From JAVBTR01 sp031556065 (GTDB taxonomy: Bacteria; Bacillota; Clostridia; Christensenellales; Aristaeellaceae): a stretch of DNA of 22,565 bases. The position numbers were made by a program, and so were the translations under genes. Location: assembly GCA_031556065.1 (NCBI GenBank), contig JAVBTR010000013.1, positions 1 to 22,565 of the forward strand. The letters are read 5' to 3'. Under the pieces are notes generated by a model. That model searched no databases and was not told the DNA's origin. It was given only the letters and a program-made list of their open reading frames with translations. The number at the start of each line of letters is the position of its first letter. The first letter of the stretch is position 1. Positions 1 to 6,543 of the stretch are shown in pieces.

Positions 1-140
1 GATTTTGCGGTCATTTGGTCGGGCAAGGTAGGAATTTCTACGAAATTCCACCGAAAATCGCCGCACATGTCGCCGATTTCGGAATGAAAATCGGAGGACC
101 GCGGTCCTCCGATACCTCCTAGGGTTTGTTGATGGTCTGA
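1..140. repeat. Palindrome-mosaic repeat, copy A (short form)
   Basis: This stretch recurs at 6266-6464. It is a chain of small hairpins: an 8-bp stem GGAATTTC/GAAATTCC around position 40, a CCGAAA/TTTCGG pairing around 50-82, and a perfect 24-bp palindrome at 90-113 centred on CCGCGG. It ends in a shared tail CCTCCTAGGGTTTGTTGATG plus GTCTGA. Compared with the other copy it lacks two groups of hairpins. It begins at base 1, so it may continue outside the window. No coding sequence is visible in it. Confidence 0.85.
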
Positions 141-329
141 AGGCAGCTGCCTTCTATCAAAGCAGCTGCCCTCCTATTTGTTCAGTTTGGCTTATGATCC
201 CTGTTTGTGTCAACAATCGCTTCGCTGTGTTGACCTGCAGATTTTTACAACTTTGGATAAGAACGTTGGGCTCTGTCCAAGCCCGCTTAAGGGGCCAATC
301 CCTTAATATAGGCTGAAGTGTCAGCTATA
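141..329. other. Non-coding stretch with hairpin modules
   Basis: No convincing gene lies here. It holds a GGCAGCTGCC palindrome at about 142-151, a GTCAACA/TGTTGAC hairpin at 209-234, and at 266-306 a degenerate relative of the two hairpins at 6468-6511: a GGGCTCTGTCC unit followed by a GCTTAAGGGG unit in the same order. It reads as an eroded continuation of the mosaic repeat. Confidence 0.55.
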
Positions 330-373
330 AGAGGCTGTCGCAACAAGGGAAAAAGTTGCGGCAGCCTCTTTAT
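330..373. terminator. Strong terminator-like hairpin
   Basis: AGAGGCTGTCGCAAC (330-344) pairs with GTTGCGGCAGCCTCT (355-369), a 15-bp stem with a single G-T pair and a 10-nt loop, followed on the plus strand by TTTAT. It would best end transcription entering from the left edge on the plus strand. The minus-strand side lacks a good T run. Confidence 0.6.
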
Positions 374-602
374 CGGGTTTAAGGGAAAGGGCGAATCAAG
401 GCAGAAGGGCAGAAGAAGGGAGGGAAGAGTGATTTGAGAGAAGAATCCTATAACAAAGAAGCCATACTGAGAAAACCTATCCAGTAGGGCGGGTCGCTTT
501 TGCTCGTAACCGGACTTGGATCGGCGAACGGTTTCGCCAGTGTGGATAAGCCGTTTTCCAGCGGGACATGTATTGATATTGAACCGTTTTAAAGCTTTGG
601 CA
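371..602. other. Non-coding stretch downstream of the isomerase-like gene
   Basis: No gene is supported in either direction. The only structure seen is a 6-bp hairpin GGCGAA/TTCGCC at 533-548. This could sit in the 3' region of the minus-strand gene but lacks a T run, so no terminator is called. Confidence 0.4.
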
Positions 603-1364
603 TTAAAAGCATTCTTTTCTAATATAATCGTAGCTGTCCTTTAGGCAGTCAAAGGGACTCTGGCCATAGCAATCGTCCTGCTCCACAAAAACATATTCCG
701 TTTCGCCCAGGGCTAAAAGCTGCTTGGTAATGGGTCTAAAATCCATACTGCCCTGGCCAACGGCGGCAAACTGCTGTTTATAGCCCAGAACCTGCATATC
801 CTTATAATGTACACATTGCAAGCGGCCCTTTAACTGATCGATCACCCTGCTTAAATCGTCCCCTGCGGCGCGGACCCAATAGGTATCCAGGGTGACACCC
901 ATTAGCTCCGGGGAAAAGCTTTTCAGTAGCGCTTCATAAAGGGTACCCAACCCCGGCAAGCGTTCCCATTCAAAGTTGTGGTTGTGGTACATCAATTTCA
1001 TGCCATTTTCCTTGAAGGCTTGGCAAACAGGCAAATAATCCTCCACAAAATAGGGAAACCAGTGGGCGTTGCGGTACCGCTCGGGCATAGAGCCCATGCC
1101 GATGTACTTGCAGCCCATCGTTTCATGTTCCCGCATCACGTTTTCATAGTCCGTGCGGATGCGCTCCGGATCGGTATGGGTCAAGGCGATTTCCAGGCCG
1201 TTATCGCCGCAAATTTGGCGCATGGTTTGAGCTGGCATCTTGCCTACAGCGGAAATCTGCACAGTATCATAACCCATTTGGTGTACCTTTTCCATGGCAC
1301 GAGCAAAATCCTTTTCATTTTGTGTATATGCCCGCAGAGTGTACAGCTGCGCTCCAAGTTTCAT
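603..1364 (-). CDS. Sugar phosphate isomerase/epimerase-like TIM barrel protein
   Basis: A 253-residue protein of the xylose isomerase-like / AP endonuclease 2 TIM barrel superfamily, cytosolic, no signal peptide. Candidate metal and substrate residues lie at the ends of barrel strands: YHNHNFEWE (H127, H129, E132), GVTLDTYW (D160), VHYKDM (H186) and FVEQDD (E228). This pattern resembles the IolE/inosose dehydratase and sugar epimerase group, but the substrate cannot be told from sequence. The start at 1364 is set by an AGGAGGAG site about 8 bases upstream. It has its own TTGACA/TATAAT promoter and is divergent from the LacI-type regulator gene, so that protein could affect it too. A link to maltodextrin use is only positional. 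Confidence 0.85.
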   Translation of the reverse strand: MKLGAQLYTLRAYTQNEKDFARAMEKVHQMGYDTVQISAVGKMPAQTMRQICGDNGLEIALTHTDPERIRTDYENVMREHETMGCKYIGMGSMPERYRNAHWFPYFVEDYLPVCQAFKENGMKLMYHNHNFEWERLPGLGTLYEALLKSFSPELMGVTLDTYWVRAAGDDLSRVIDQLKGRLQCVHYKDMQVLGYKQQFAAVGQGSMDFRPITKQLLALGETEYVFVEQDDCYGQSPFDCLKDSYDYIRKECF

Positions 1365-1395
1365 GCTTTTATCTCCTCCTGCTGAATGTACTGGG

Positions 1396-1425
1396 ATTAT
1401 ATCACCTAAAAAAGCCCACTGTCAA
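1396..1425 (-). promoter_or_regulatory. Promoter of the isomerase-like gene
   Basis: On the minus strand TTGACA (1425-1420) and TATAAT (1401-1396) are both perfect consensus matches with an 18-bp spacer, about 32 bases upstream of the start codon. Confidence 0.75.
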
Positions 1426-1461
1426 CCAAAGGCCGCCTCGAAAAAATTTAGTGAATATGTA

Positions 1462-1489
1462 TTGACAAATGGGTTTTTTATGGTATATT
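1462..1489 (+). promoter_or_regulatory. Promoter of the lacI-malEFG operon
   Basis: TTGACA at 1462-1467 and TATATT at 1484-1489 with a 16-bp spacer; TGG at 1481-1483 gives an extended -10 element. Transcription should start near 1496, directly at the proposed operators. Confidence 0.7.
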
Positions 1490-1496
1490 AAGCTTA

Positions 1497-1528
1497 TGAA
1501 ATCGTTACCGATACCGATTCCGTTATCG
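1497..1528 (+). promoter_or_regulatory. LacI-family operator cluster (three CGNTANCG sites)
   Basis: Three matches to the CGNTANCG core found in many LacI-family operators lie within 26 bp: CGTTACCG (1503-1510), CGATACCG (1509-1516, sharing a CG with the first) and CGTTATCG (1521-1528). The left part, TGAAATCGTTACCG (1497-1510), also resembles a catabolite-responsive element at most positions. The sites overlap the expected transcription start, so binding would block initiation. Assignment to the neighbouring regulator is inference. Confidence 0.5.
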
Positions 1529-1574
1529 TTTCCGGTGATGAAGTGATCAAAATAGGGAATTGGGTGATTTTCCA

Positions 1575-2591
1575 ATGAACACCATTAAGGAAATCGCCAA
1601 GCTTGCCGGAGTATCCCCCGCAACGGTATCCCGTGTGCTTAACGACAGACCCGACGTAAACAAGGAAACCAAGGCCGCGGTGCTAAAGGTGATCGAAGAG
1701 ATGCACTACACACCCAACGCCAACGCAAAGAACCTTAAATCCATTGCCAGCAACACGATCTGCATCATCGTCAAGGGCATTGGAAACCCGTTTTTGTTAA
1801 GCTTGTTGGAAACCATGCAGGGGCACATTGAAGCCCAGGGGTATTTGCCCCATATCCATTACATCGACGAAAGAGACGATGAGGTGGATGCGGCCCGGCA
1901 GCTGATGGTGGAAAAAAAGCCTTTGGGCTTTTTGTTTCTGGGTGGCAGCGTAGCCAACCACCGGGAAGAATTGAAGCGGCTGTTTGCCCCGGCGGTGTTT
2001 GTGGCCACCAGCGCCAGGGAAGCGGAGCTGAGCCACGTATCCTCCGTTACGGTGGACGACAGGCAAAGCGCTAAAGAAGCAATGGATGAACTGCTTTTTC
2101 GCGGCCACCGCCAAGTCATGGTGCTGGGCGGCAGCCTTCTAGCGCCGGACGTTATCGGCAACCGGCACCAGGGGGCTATCGACAGCTTCCTCGCCAAGGG
2201 CCTCACCTTTGATGAACGGTATTACTTTGAATGTATGTTCTCCCTGGAAAGCGCTTACCGAGCCACCTCCCGCATTCTGGACAGCGGCCTTCCCTTTACG
2301 GCCCTTTTCTGCATGTCGGATATTATGGCTATCGGCGCAGCCAAAGCCATCCACGACAGGGGGCTGAAAATCCCCCAGGATATATCGGTAATCGGCTTCG
2401 ACGGTATCGAGCTTTCCCGTTTTTACACCCCCAGCCTGGCCTCTGTGCGCCAGCCTGTGACCCAGCTGGCCGAAAAGAGCGTCAAGCTGTTGGTGGAAAA
2501 CATCAAGGGCCGCAAAGCCGCCGAACACCTGGTTTTAAAGGGCGAATTGCTTCTGGGGCAATCCATCTGTTCCCGGTATCTGTCGGAGTGA
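1575..2591 (+). CDS. LacI-family transcriptional regulator, probable maltodextrin repressor
   Basis: A 338-residue DNA-binding regulator. Residues 2-22 form the LacI helix-turn-helix (TIKEIAKLAGVSPATVSRVL), followed by the hinge segment YTPNANAKNLKS, then a periplasmic-binding-protein-like sensor domain ending in the typical ISVIGFDG-IELSRFYTPSLASVRQP block. ATG at 1575 is preferred over an in-frame TTG at 1560, because the helix-turn-helix starts immediately after it and GGGTGA lies 7 bases upstream. It is the first gene of a co-directional cluster with malE, malF and malG (40-bp gap to malE), which suggests local control by maltose or maltodextrin. Probable operators sit at its own promoter, implying autoregulation. 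The ligand is inferred from context only. Confidence 0.88.
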   Translation: MNTIKEIAKLAGVSPATVSRVLNDRPDVNKETKAAVLKVIEEMHYTPNANAKNLKSIASNTICIIVKGIGNPFLLSLLETMQGHIEAQGYLPHIHYIDERDDEVDAARQLMVEKKPLGFLFLGGSVANHREELKRLFAPAVFVATSAREAELSHVSSVTVDDRQSAKEAMDELLFRGHRQVMVLGGSLLAPDVIGNRHQGAIDSFLAKGLTFDERYYFECMFSLESAYRATSRILDSGLPFTALFCMSDIMAIGAAKAIHDRGLKIPQDISVIGFDGIELSRFYTPSLASVRQPVTQLAEKSVKLLVENIKGRKAAEHLVLKGELLLGQSICSRYLSE

Positions 2592-2596
2592 CTCCG
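2584..2596. repeat. Short perfect palindrome at the lacI-malE junction
   Basis: CGGAGTGACTCCG is symmetric around base 2590 and contains the regulator's stop codon (2589-2591). It could be an operator half-site pair or chance. No good promoter is visible between it and malE. Confidence 0.3.
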
Positions 2597-2631
2597 ATGA
2601 TATATACATTAAAAAGAAAGAAGGTACTCTC

Positions 2632-3807
2632 ATGCGCAAAATTCTAAGTCTGGTTCTAAGTCTTGTACTGCTCCTGGGGCTGATGGCACCCGCTATGGCG
2701 GAAACCGTTACCCTGAAAGTCTGGGGTTCCCAGGATGACCAAACCATGCTCCAAGAAATGATCGACGCTTTCAAAGCTGCCAACCCCGATAAAGAATTCG
2801 ACATCTCCCTGGGCGTTGTAGGCGAACCTGATGCCCGCGCCCGCTACGCGGAAGACCCTGCTGCTGCTGCCGACGTATTCGCTTTCGCCAGCGATCAGCT
2901 TTACGATCTGGTTAACTCCAGTGCCTTGTACGAAGTAACCCTTCACAAGGATGAAATCATCGCCGCAAACGGTGCCGGCGCTATCAAGGCCGCTACCATG
3001 AACGATGAACTCTACGCTTACCCCATGACAGCCGGCAATGGCTATTTCCTCTACTACGATAAGTCCGTCCTTACCGAAGAAGACCTGCAGTCCTTGGACG
3101 GCATCCTGGCCGCTGCCAACAAAGCCGGCAAGAAAATCTTCATGGACGTTTCCAACGGCTGGTACAACGCCTCCTTCTTCATGGCCGCAGGCTGCAACCT
3201 GTATGTTGAAGATGGCAAGCAGATTTGCGATTTCAACAACGAAAAGGGCCTTGCCGCTGCTGAATCCATCAAGGTGTTCACCGCGGACCCCGCTTTCTTA
3301 ACCGGCGACGACGCCGTGCTTACCGGCTCCTTTGGCGATGTGATCTGCGCTGGCGTATCCGGCGACTGGAACGCAAAAGCCATCCAGGAAAAGCTGGGCG
3401 ACAACTATGCTGCCACCAAGCTGCCCACCTTTACCTTAAACGGCGAACAGGTACAGATGGCTTCCTTCGCGGGCTACAAGCTCGTGGGCGTAAACTCCCT
3501 GACCCAGTACCCCTTGGAAGCCATGGCCTTGGCCGAATGGCTCACCAACGAAGAAAACCAGCTCAAGCGCTTCAACGACCGCGAAGGCTGCCCCACCAAC
3601 ATTAACGTGGCGGCTACCGATGCTGTTAAATCCAACGTGGTGCTCTCCGCCATCGCTTTGCAGGGCCAATACGCTGTTGCTCAGGACGCTCTGAACGGTT
3701 TCTGGGTTCCTGCTGAAGCTTTCGGCGCGGCTCTTGAAAACAAAGACTATTCCATGTCCCTCCAGGAAATGCTGGATATCCTTGTAGCCCAAGTGACGGC
3801 TGAATAA
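2632..3807 (+). CDS. malE: Maltose/maltodextrin ABC transporter substrate-binding protein (MalE-like)
   Basis: A 391-residue secreted binding protein of the family-1 extracellular solute-binding fold. It captures sugar outside the membrane and delivers it to the MalF-MalG permease. Residues 1-23 are a signal peptide (positive MRK, a leucine-rich core, then APAMA before E24) with an AxA cleavage site. There is no lipobox cysteine, unusual for a Gram-positive binding protein, which is normally a lipoprotein. The mature start TVTLKVWGSQDDQ and the later LAEWLTNEENQLKRFNDREGCPTN region are typical of maltodextrin-binding proteins. A GAAGG site precedes ATG 2632. The codon choice is strongly biased, as expected for an abundant product. 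Maltodextrin specificity rests on the neighbours malF, malG, amylase, malQ and glgP. Confidence 0.88.
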   Translation: MRKILSLVLSLVLLLGLMAPAMAETVTLKVWGSQDDQTMLQEMIDAFKAANPDKEFDISLGVVGEPDARARYAEDPAAAADVFAFASDQLYDLVNSSALYEVTLHKDEIIAANGAGAIKAATMNDELYAYPMTAGNGYFLYYDKSVLTEEDLQSLDGILAAANKAGKKIFMDVSNGWYNASFFMAAGCNLYVEDGKQICDFNNEKGLAAAESIKVFTADPAFLTGDDAVLTGSFGDVICAGVSGDWNAKAIQEKLGDNYAATKLPTFTLNGEQVQMASFAGYKLVGVNSLTQYPLEAMALAEWLTNEENQLKRFNDREGCPTNINVAATDAVKSNVVLSAIALQGQYAVAQDALNGFWVPAEAFGAALENKDYSMSLQEMLDILVAQVTAE

Positions 3808-3822
3808 AATGGACTAGTCCTA

Positions 3823-3871
3823 ACAGGGGCGGGGACTTTATTGAAAAATGAAGCTCCCACCCCTGTGTTTT
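3823..3871 (+). terminator. malE-malF intercistronic hairpin (partial terminator or mRNA stabiliser)
   Basis: ACAGGGG (3823-3829) pairs with CCCCTGT (3860-3866), extended inward after one mismatch by GGG/CCC and a G-T pair, then followed by GTTTT. The T run is short, so read-through into malF is likely. Such an element would make malE mRNA more abundant than malFG mRNA, as is known for maltose operons. A perfect 10-bp palindrome GGACTAGTCC lies just before it at 3811-3820. Confidence 0.5.
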
Positions 3872-3903
3872 CCCCACAATGCCATTTAGATGAGGTGAAT
3901 GTG

Positions 3904-5307
3904 ATGTTAGCCGCAGCTCCCGCAAAAAAACAAGGAAGAAAAGCCATTACAGCTTTTAAGGAAGATTGGGCTTCCTTTATTGAAATGTGCAAAAACAGCG
4001 ATTGGCTCACCAAGCTGAGCTTTTTCGTTTTCGGCTCAGGCTGCTTCCTACGGGGGCAGGTGGTCAAGGGCCTTTGCTTTCTTTCTGTAGAATTGCTGTA
4101 TATCTATTACATGTTGGTTTCTGGTTGGGATTACTTGAAAATGATGCCTACCCTGGGGGAAGCATCTATGAAAAAGGTGTTCGATGAATCCGTTGGCATT
4201 TACCGCAACATGCCAGGGGATAACTCTCTTCTGATTTTGCTCTTTGGCTTGGCTGCCATTTTCATGACCCTCTTTTTACTGGTCGTCGGCTACAAAAGCT
4301 TCAGGGCAGCGTACCTAAGCCAGCGGCGCAAGGAAAAAGGGGAAGGGCAGCCCTCTTTTGTAAGCGAAATCCGCTCTCTGGGGGACAAAAACCTGCATAA
4401 AACCCTTTTGACCCCGCCCCTTTTGGCCTTGTTCCTTTTTACAGTTTTGCCCCTTGTTTTTATGATCCTGATGGCTTTTACCAACTTCGATAAGAACCAT
4501 CAGCCTCCGGGGCATCTTTTTACCTGGGTGGGCTTCCAGAACTTTAAAGATGTGTTCTGGCAAAACCCGCAAAAATCCTCCACCTTCTTTTCTCTTCTTA
4601 TTTGGACATTAACCTGGGCGTTTTTCGCCACCTTCTCCAGCTATTTCGGCGGCGTGATCGTTGCGCTGCTTATCAATAAAAAGACCATCAAGCTTAAAAA
4701 AATGTGGCGCACGCTGTTTGTTATATCCATCGCCGTGCCCCAGTTCGTATCCCTTATGCTCATGGGCCGCATTCTTCAGGACCTGGGGCCGCTGAACGTA
4801 TTATTACAACGGTTGGGGTTCACCAAAGAGCCCATCCACTTTGTAACAAGCGGGGATCTGGCCCGGATTATGGTGCTTGTTGTAAACCTGTGGGTGGGCA
4901 TCCCCTACACCATGCTCTCCACCACCGGTATTTTGATGAACATTCCCGAGGATATGTACGAAAGCGCCCGGATTGATGGCGCCAACGCAGTGCAAACCTT
5001 CTTTAAAATCACCCTGCCCCACATGCTGTTCGTTACAGCCCCTTCGCTGATTACAGCCTTTGTAGGTAACATCAATAACTTTAACGTCATCTACTTCTTA
5101 ACCACGGGCGGCCCTTACACCCTGGAATACTTCCAGGCAGGGAAAACCGATTTGTTGGTAACCTGGCTATACAAATTAACCGTTAACGACCAAAACTATT
5201 CTCTGGCTTCCACCATTGGCATCCTGGTGTTCTTTATCACCGCCATTTTCTCCCTTGTTTTCTACAACCGTTCTTCTTCCGTTAAGAGAGGGGGCGATTT
5301 CTCATGA
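3904..5307 (+). CDS. malF: Maltodextrin ABC transporter permease MalF
   Basis: A 467-residue integral membrane subunit of the maltodextrin importer. An N-terminal region with hydrophobic segments (about residues 40-80 and 115-135) precedes a cytoplasmic linker and the core binding-protein-dependent permease domain starting near residue 185. The EAA loop that contacts the ATPase is visible at about 353-371 (ESARIDGANAVQTFFKITLP). ATG 3904 is chosen because GAGGTGA lies 5 bases upstream; an in-frame TTG at 3841 falls inside the intercistronic hairpin and has no such site. It ends with an ATGA overlap onto malG. Codon use is less biased than in malE, fitting lower expression. No ATPase gene accompanies it. 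Confidence 0.9.
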   Translation: MLAAAPAKKQGRKAITAFKEDWASFIEMCKNSDWLTKLSFFVFGSGCFLRGQVVKGLCFLSVELLYIYYMLVSGWDYLKMMPTLGEASMKKVFDESVGIYRNMPGDNSLLILLFGLAAIFMTLFLLVVGYKSFRAAYLSQRRKEKGEGQPSFVSEIRSLGDKNLHKTLLTPPLLALFLFTVLPLVFMILMAFTNFDKNHQPPGHLFTWVGFQNFKDVFWQNPQKSSTFFSLLIWTLTWAFFATFSSYFGGVIVALLINKKTIKLKKMWRTLFVISIAVPQFVSLMLMGRILQDLGPLNVLLQRLGFTKEPIHFVTSGDLARIMVLVVNLWVGIPYTMLSTTGILMNIPEDMYESARIDGANAVQTFFKITLPHMLFVTAPSLITAFVGNINNFNVIYFLTTGGPYTLEYFQAGKTDLLVTWLYKLTVNDQNYSLASTIGILVFFITAIFSLVFYNRSSSVKRGGDFS

Positions 5308-6167
5308 CAACTGCCACGAAAAAATACCGCAAAAGAGCTTCCAGGTCAGATATCGCCATCTATATTATATTATCATTGCTGTGCTTTATTTGGGTTCTCC
5401 CTCTGGCTTGGCTTCTTCTGGCTTCCCTTCGGGGCGAAGGCGGCGCTTATACCACCTATCTTCTGCCTAAAACCTACACCCTGAACAACTATACCCGTTT
5501 GTTCACCGAAACCCAGCAGTTCAACTACCCCCGCTGGTTCATGAACACGTTGATGGTTGCCATTGCCAGCTGTGCCGTTTCCACACTGTATATTCTGATG
5601 ATCAGCCACGCGTTTTCCCGCCTGCGCTTCAAAACCCGTACCCTGGCCATGAACCTGATGCTGGTGCTGGGCATGTTTCCGGGCTTTATGTCCATGATCG
5701 CCGTATACCACATTCTAAAGGCCTTCGGCATGACCCAATCCCTTATCTCCCTTGTGCTGGTTTATTCCGGCAGTTCATGCATGCAATACTATATCGTTAA
5801 GGGCTTTTTCGATACCATTCCCCGCACCCTGGATGAAGCGGCCTCTATCGACGGCGCCACCCAAGGGCAAATTATGTGGAAGATCATCCTGCCCCTTTCA
5901 AAGCCCATTATTACTTACACCATTCTAACCTCCTTTCTGGCTCCTTGGGGGGATTTTATCTTCGCCAGCGTGATCATGAAGGATAACTATGCCAACTTCA
6001 CCATCGCTGTAGGCCTTTACCGGATGCTGGAGCGTGAAAACCTGGATACCTACTTTACCCGTTTTTGCGCCGGTGCGGTGATCATCGCCATTCCTATTAC
6101 CTTGCTGTTTATCAAAATGCAAAAGTATTACGTAGAAGGCGTCACCGGCGGCTCCGTCAAAGGCTGA
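5304..6167 (+). CDS. malG: Maltodextrin ABC transporter permease MalG
   Basis: A 287-residue inner-membrane permease subunit, partner of MalF. Hydrophobic segments begin at residue 17 (IAIYIILSLLCFIWVLPLAW), and the EAA loop is at about 178-200 (EAASIDGATQGQIMWKIILP). Length and layout match the family. Its ATG overlaps the malF stop by 4 bp, indicating translational coupling. Its own stop codon (6165-6167) lies inside an 18-bp direct repeat, TGACCAGGGCTCTGCCCT, that starts the long hairpin chain. The last residues may therefore have been shaped by arrival of that repeat. Confidence 0.92.
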   Translation: MTTATKKYRKRASRSDIAIYIILSLLCFIWVLPLAWLLLASLRGEGGAYTTYLLPKTYTLNNYTRLFTETQQFNYPRWFMNTLMVAIASCAVSTLYILMISHAFSRLRFKTRTLAMNLMLVLGMFPGFMSMIAVYHILKAFGMTQSLISLVLVYSGSSCMQYYIVKGFFDTIPRTLDEAASIDGATQGQIMWKIILPLSKPIITYTILTSFLAPWGDFIFASVIMKDNYANFTIAVGLYRMLERENLDTYFTRFCAGAVIIAIPITLLFIKMQKYYVEGVTGGSVKG

Positions 6168-6265
6168 CCAGGGCTCTGCCCTGGACAGCGCGTCGACAAA
6201 GTCGACGCTTTCGTGCGACACAGGTGTCGCACTAGGGATTTCCCTCACTGCACTGTAAAATCTTC

Positions 6266-6464
6266 GATTTTACGGTCGGGGCCATCGGCCCATTAAGGCC
6301 CTGAAAGGGCTTCGGGCAAGGTAGGAATTTCTAAGAAATTCCACCGAAAATCGCCGCACAGGGGCTTCGCCCCGTTCAATGCCCCGAATGGGGCCGCCGA
6401 TTTCGGAATGAAAATCGGAGGACCGCGGTCCTCCGATACCTCCTAGGGTTTGTTGATGGTCTGA
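6266..6464. repeat. Palindrome-mosaic repeat, copy B (long form)
   Basis: Same sequence and orientation as 1-140, but longer by two blocks: a GGGCC/GGCCC plus GCCCT/AGGGC pair of hairpins near 6280-6310, and a GGGGC/GCCCC plus GCCCC/GGGGC pair near 6360-6395. The 24-bp palindrome is at 6414-6437. The shared parts are nearly identical, which implies recent copying or gene conversion. Confidence 0.85.
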
Positions 6465-6483
6465 CCAGGGCTCTGCCCTAGAC

Positions 6484-6511
6484 CTGCTTAGGGGATATTT
6501 CCCCTAAGCAG
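6484..6511. terminator. 12-bp stem-loop before the amylase operon
   Basis: CTGCTTAGGGGA (6484-6495) pairs perfectly with TCCCCTAAGCAG (6500-6511) around a 4-nt loop. There is no T run on the plus strand, so termination there would be weak. It sits 32 bases before the amylase start codon and could act as a 5' leader structure if transcription starts upstream of it. No confident promoter for the amylase operon was found. Confidence 0.45.
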
Positions 6512-6543
6512 CCCGTATAACTGATATGAAGGAGGTGTTTGGT

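Larger units (their letters stand above)
6165..6511. repeat. Chain of about a dozen consecutive hairpins between malG and the amylase gene
   Basis: This gene-free stretch is almost wholly made of adjacent short palindromes with 2-6 nt loops. In order: AGGGCTCTGCCCT, GCGTCGAC/GTCGACGC, GTGCGACA/TGTCGCAC, AGGGATTTCCCT, GTAAAATC/GATTTTAC, GGGCC/GGCCC, GCCCT/AGGGC, GGAATTTCT/AGAAATTCC, GGGGC/GCCCC, GCCCC/GGGGC, the 24-bp palindrome, a second AGGGCTCTGCCCT and a 12-bp stem. It is flanked by direct repeats of TGACCAGGGCTCTGCCCT at 6165-6182 and 6462-6479. It probably ends malG transcription and separates the two operons. Confidence 0.85.

Noticed and set aside
3841..3903. TTG start for malF adding 21 residues
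   Set aside because: The added segment lies in the intercistronic hairpin, has no ribosome site, and ATG 3904 has a well-placed GAGGTGA.
1..6511. CRISPR array from the repeated hairpins
   Set aside because: The repeats are two distant copies and varied palindromes without regular spacers, and no cas gene is present.
6516..6521. TATAAC as the -10 of an amylase promoter
   Set aside because: No -35 is found at 16-18 bp and the transcript would start almost at the ribosome site; not strong enough to list.
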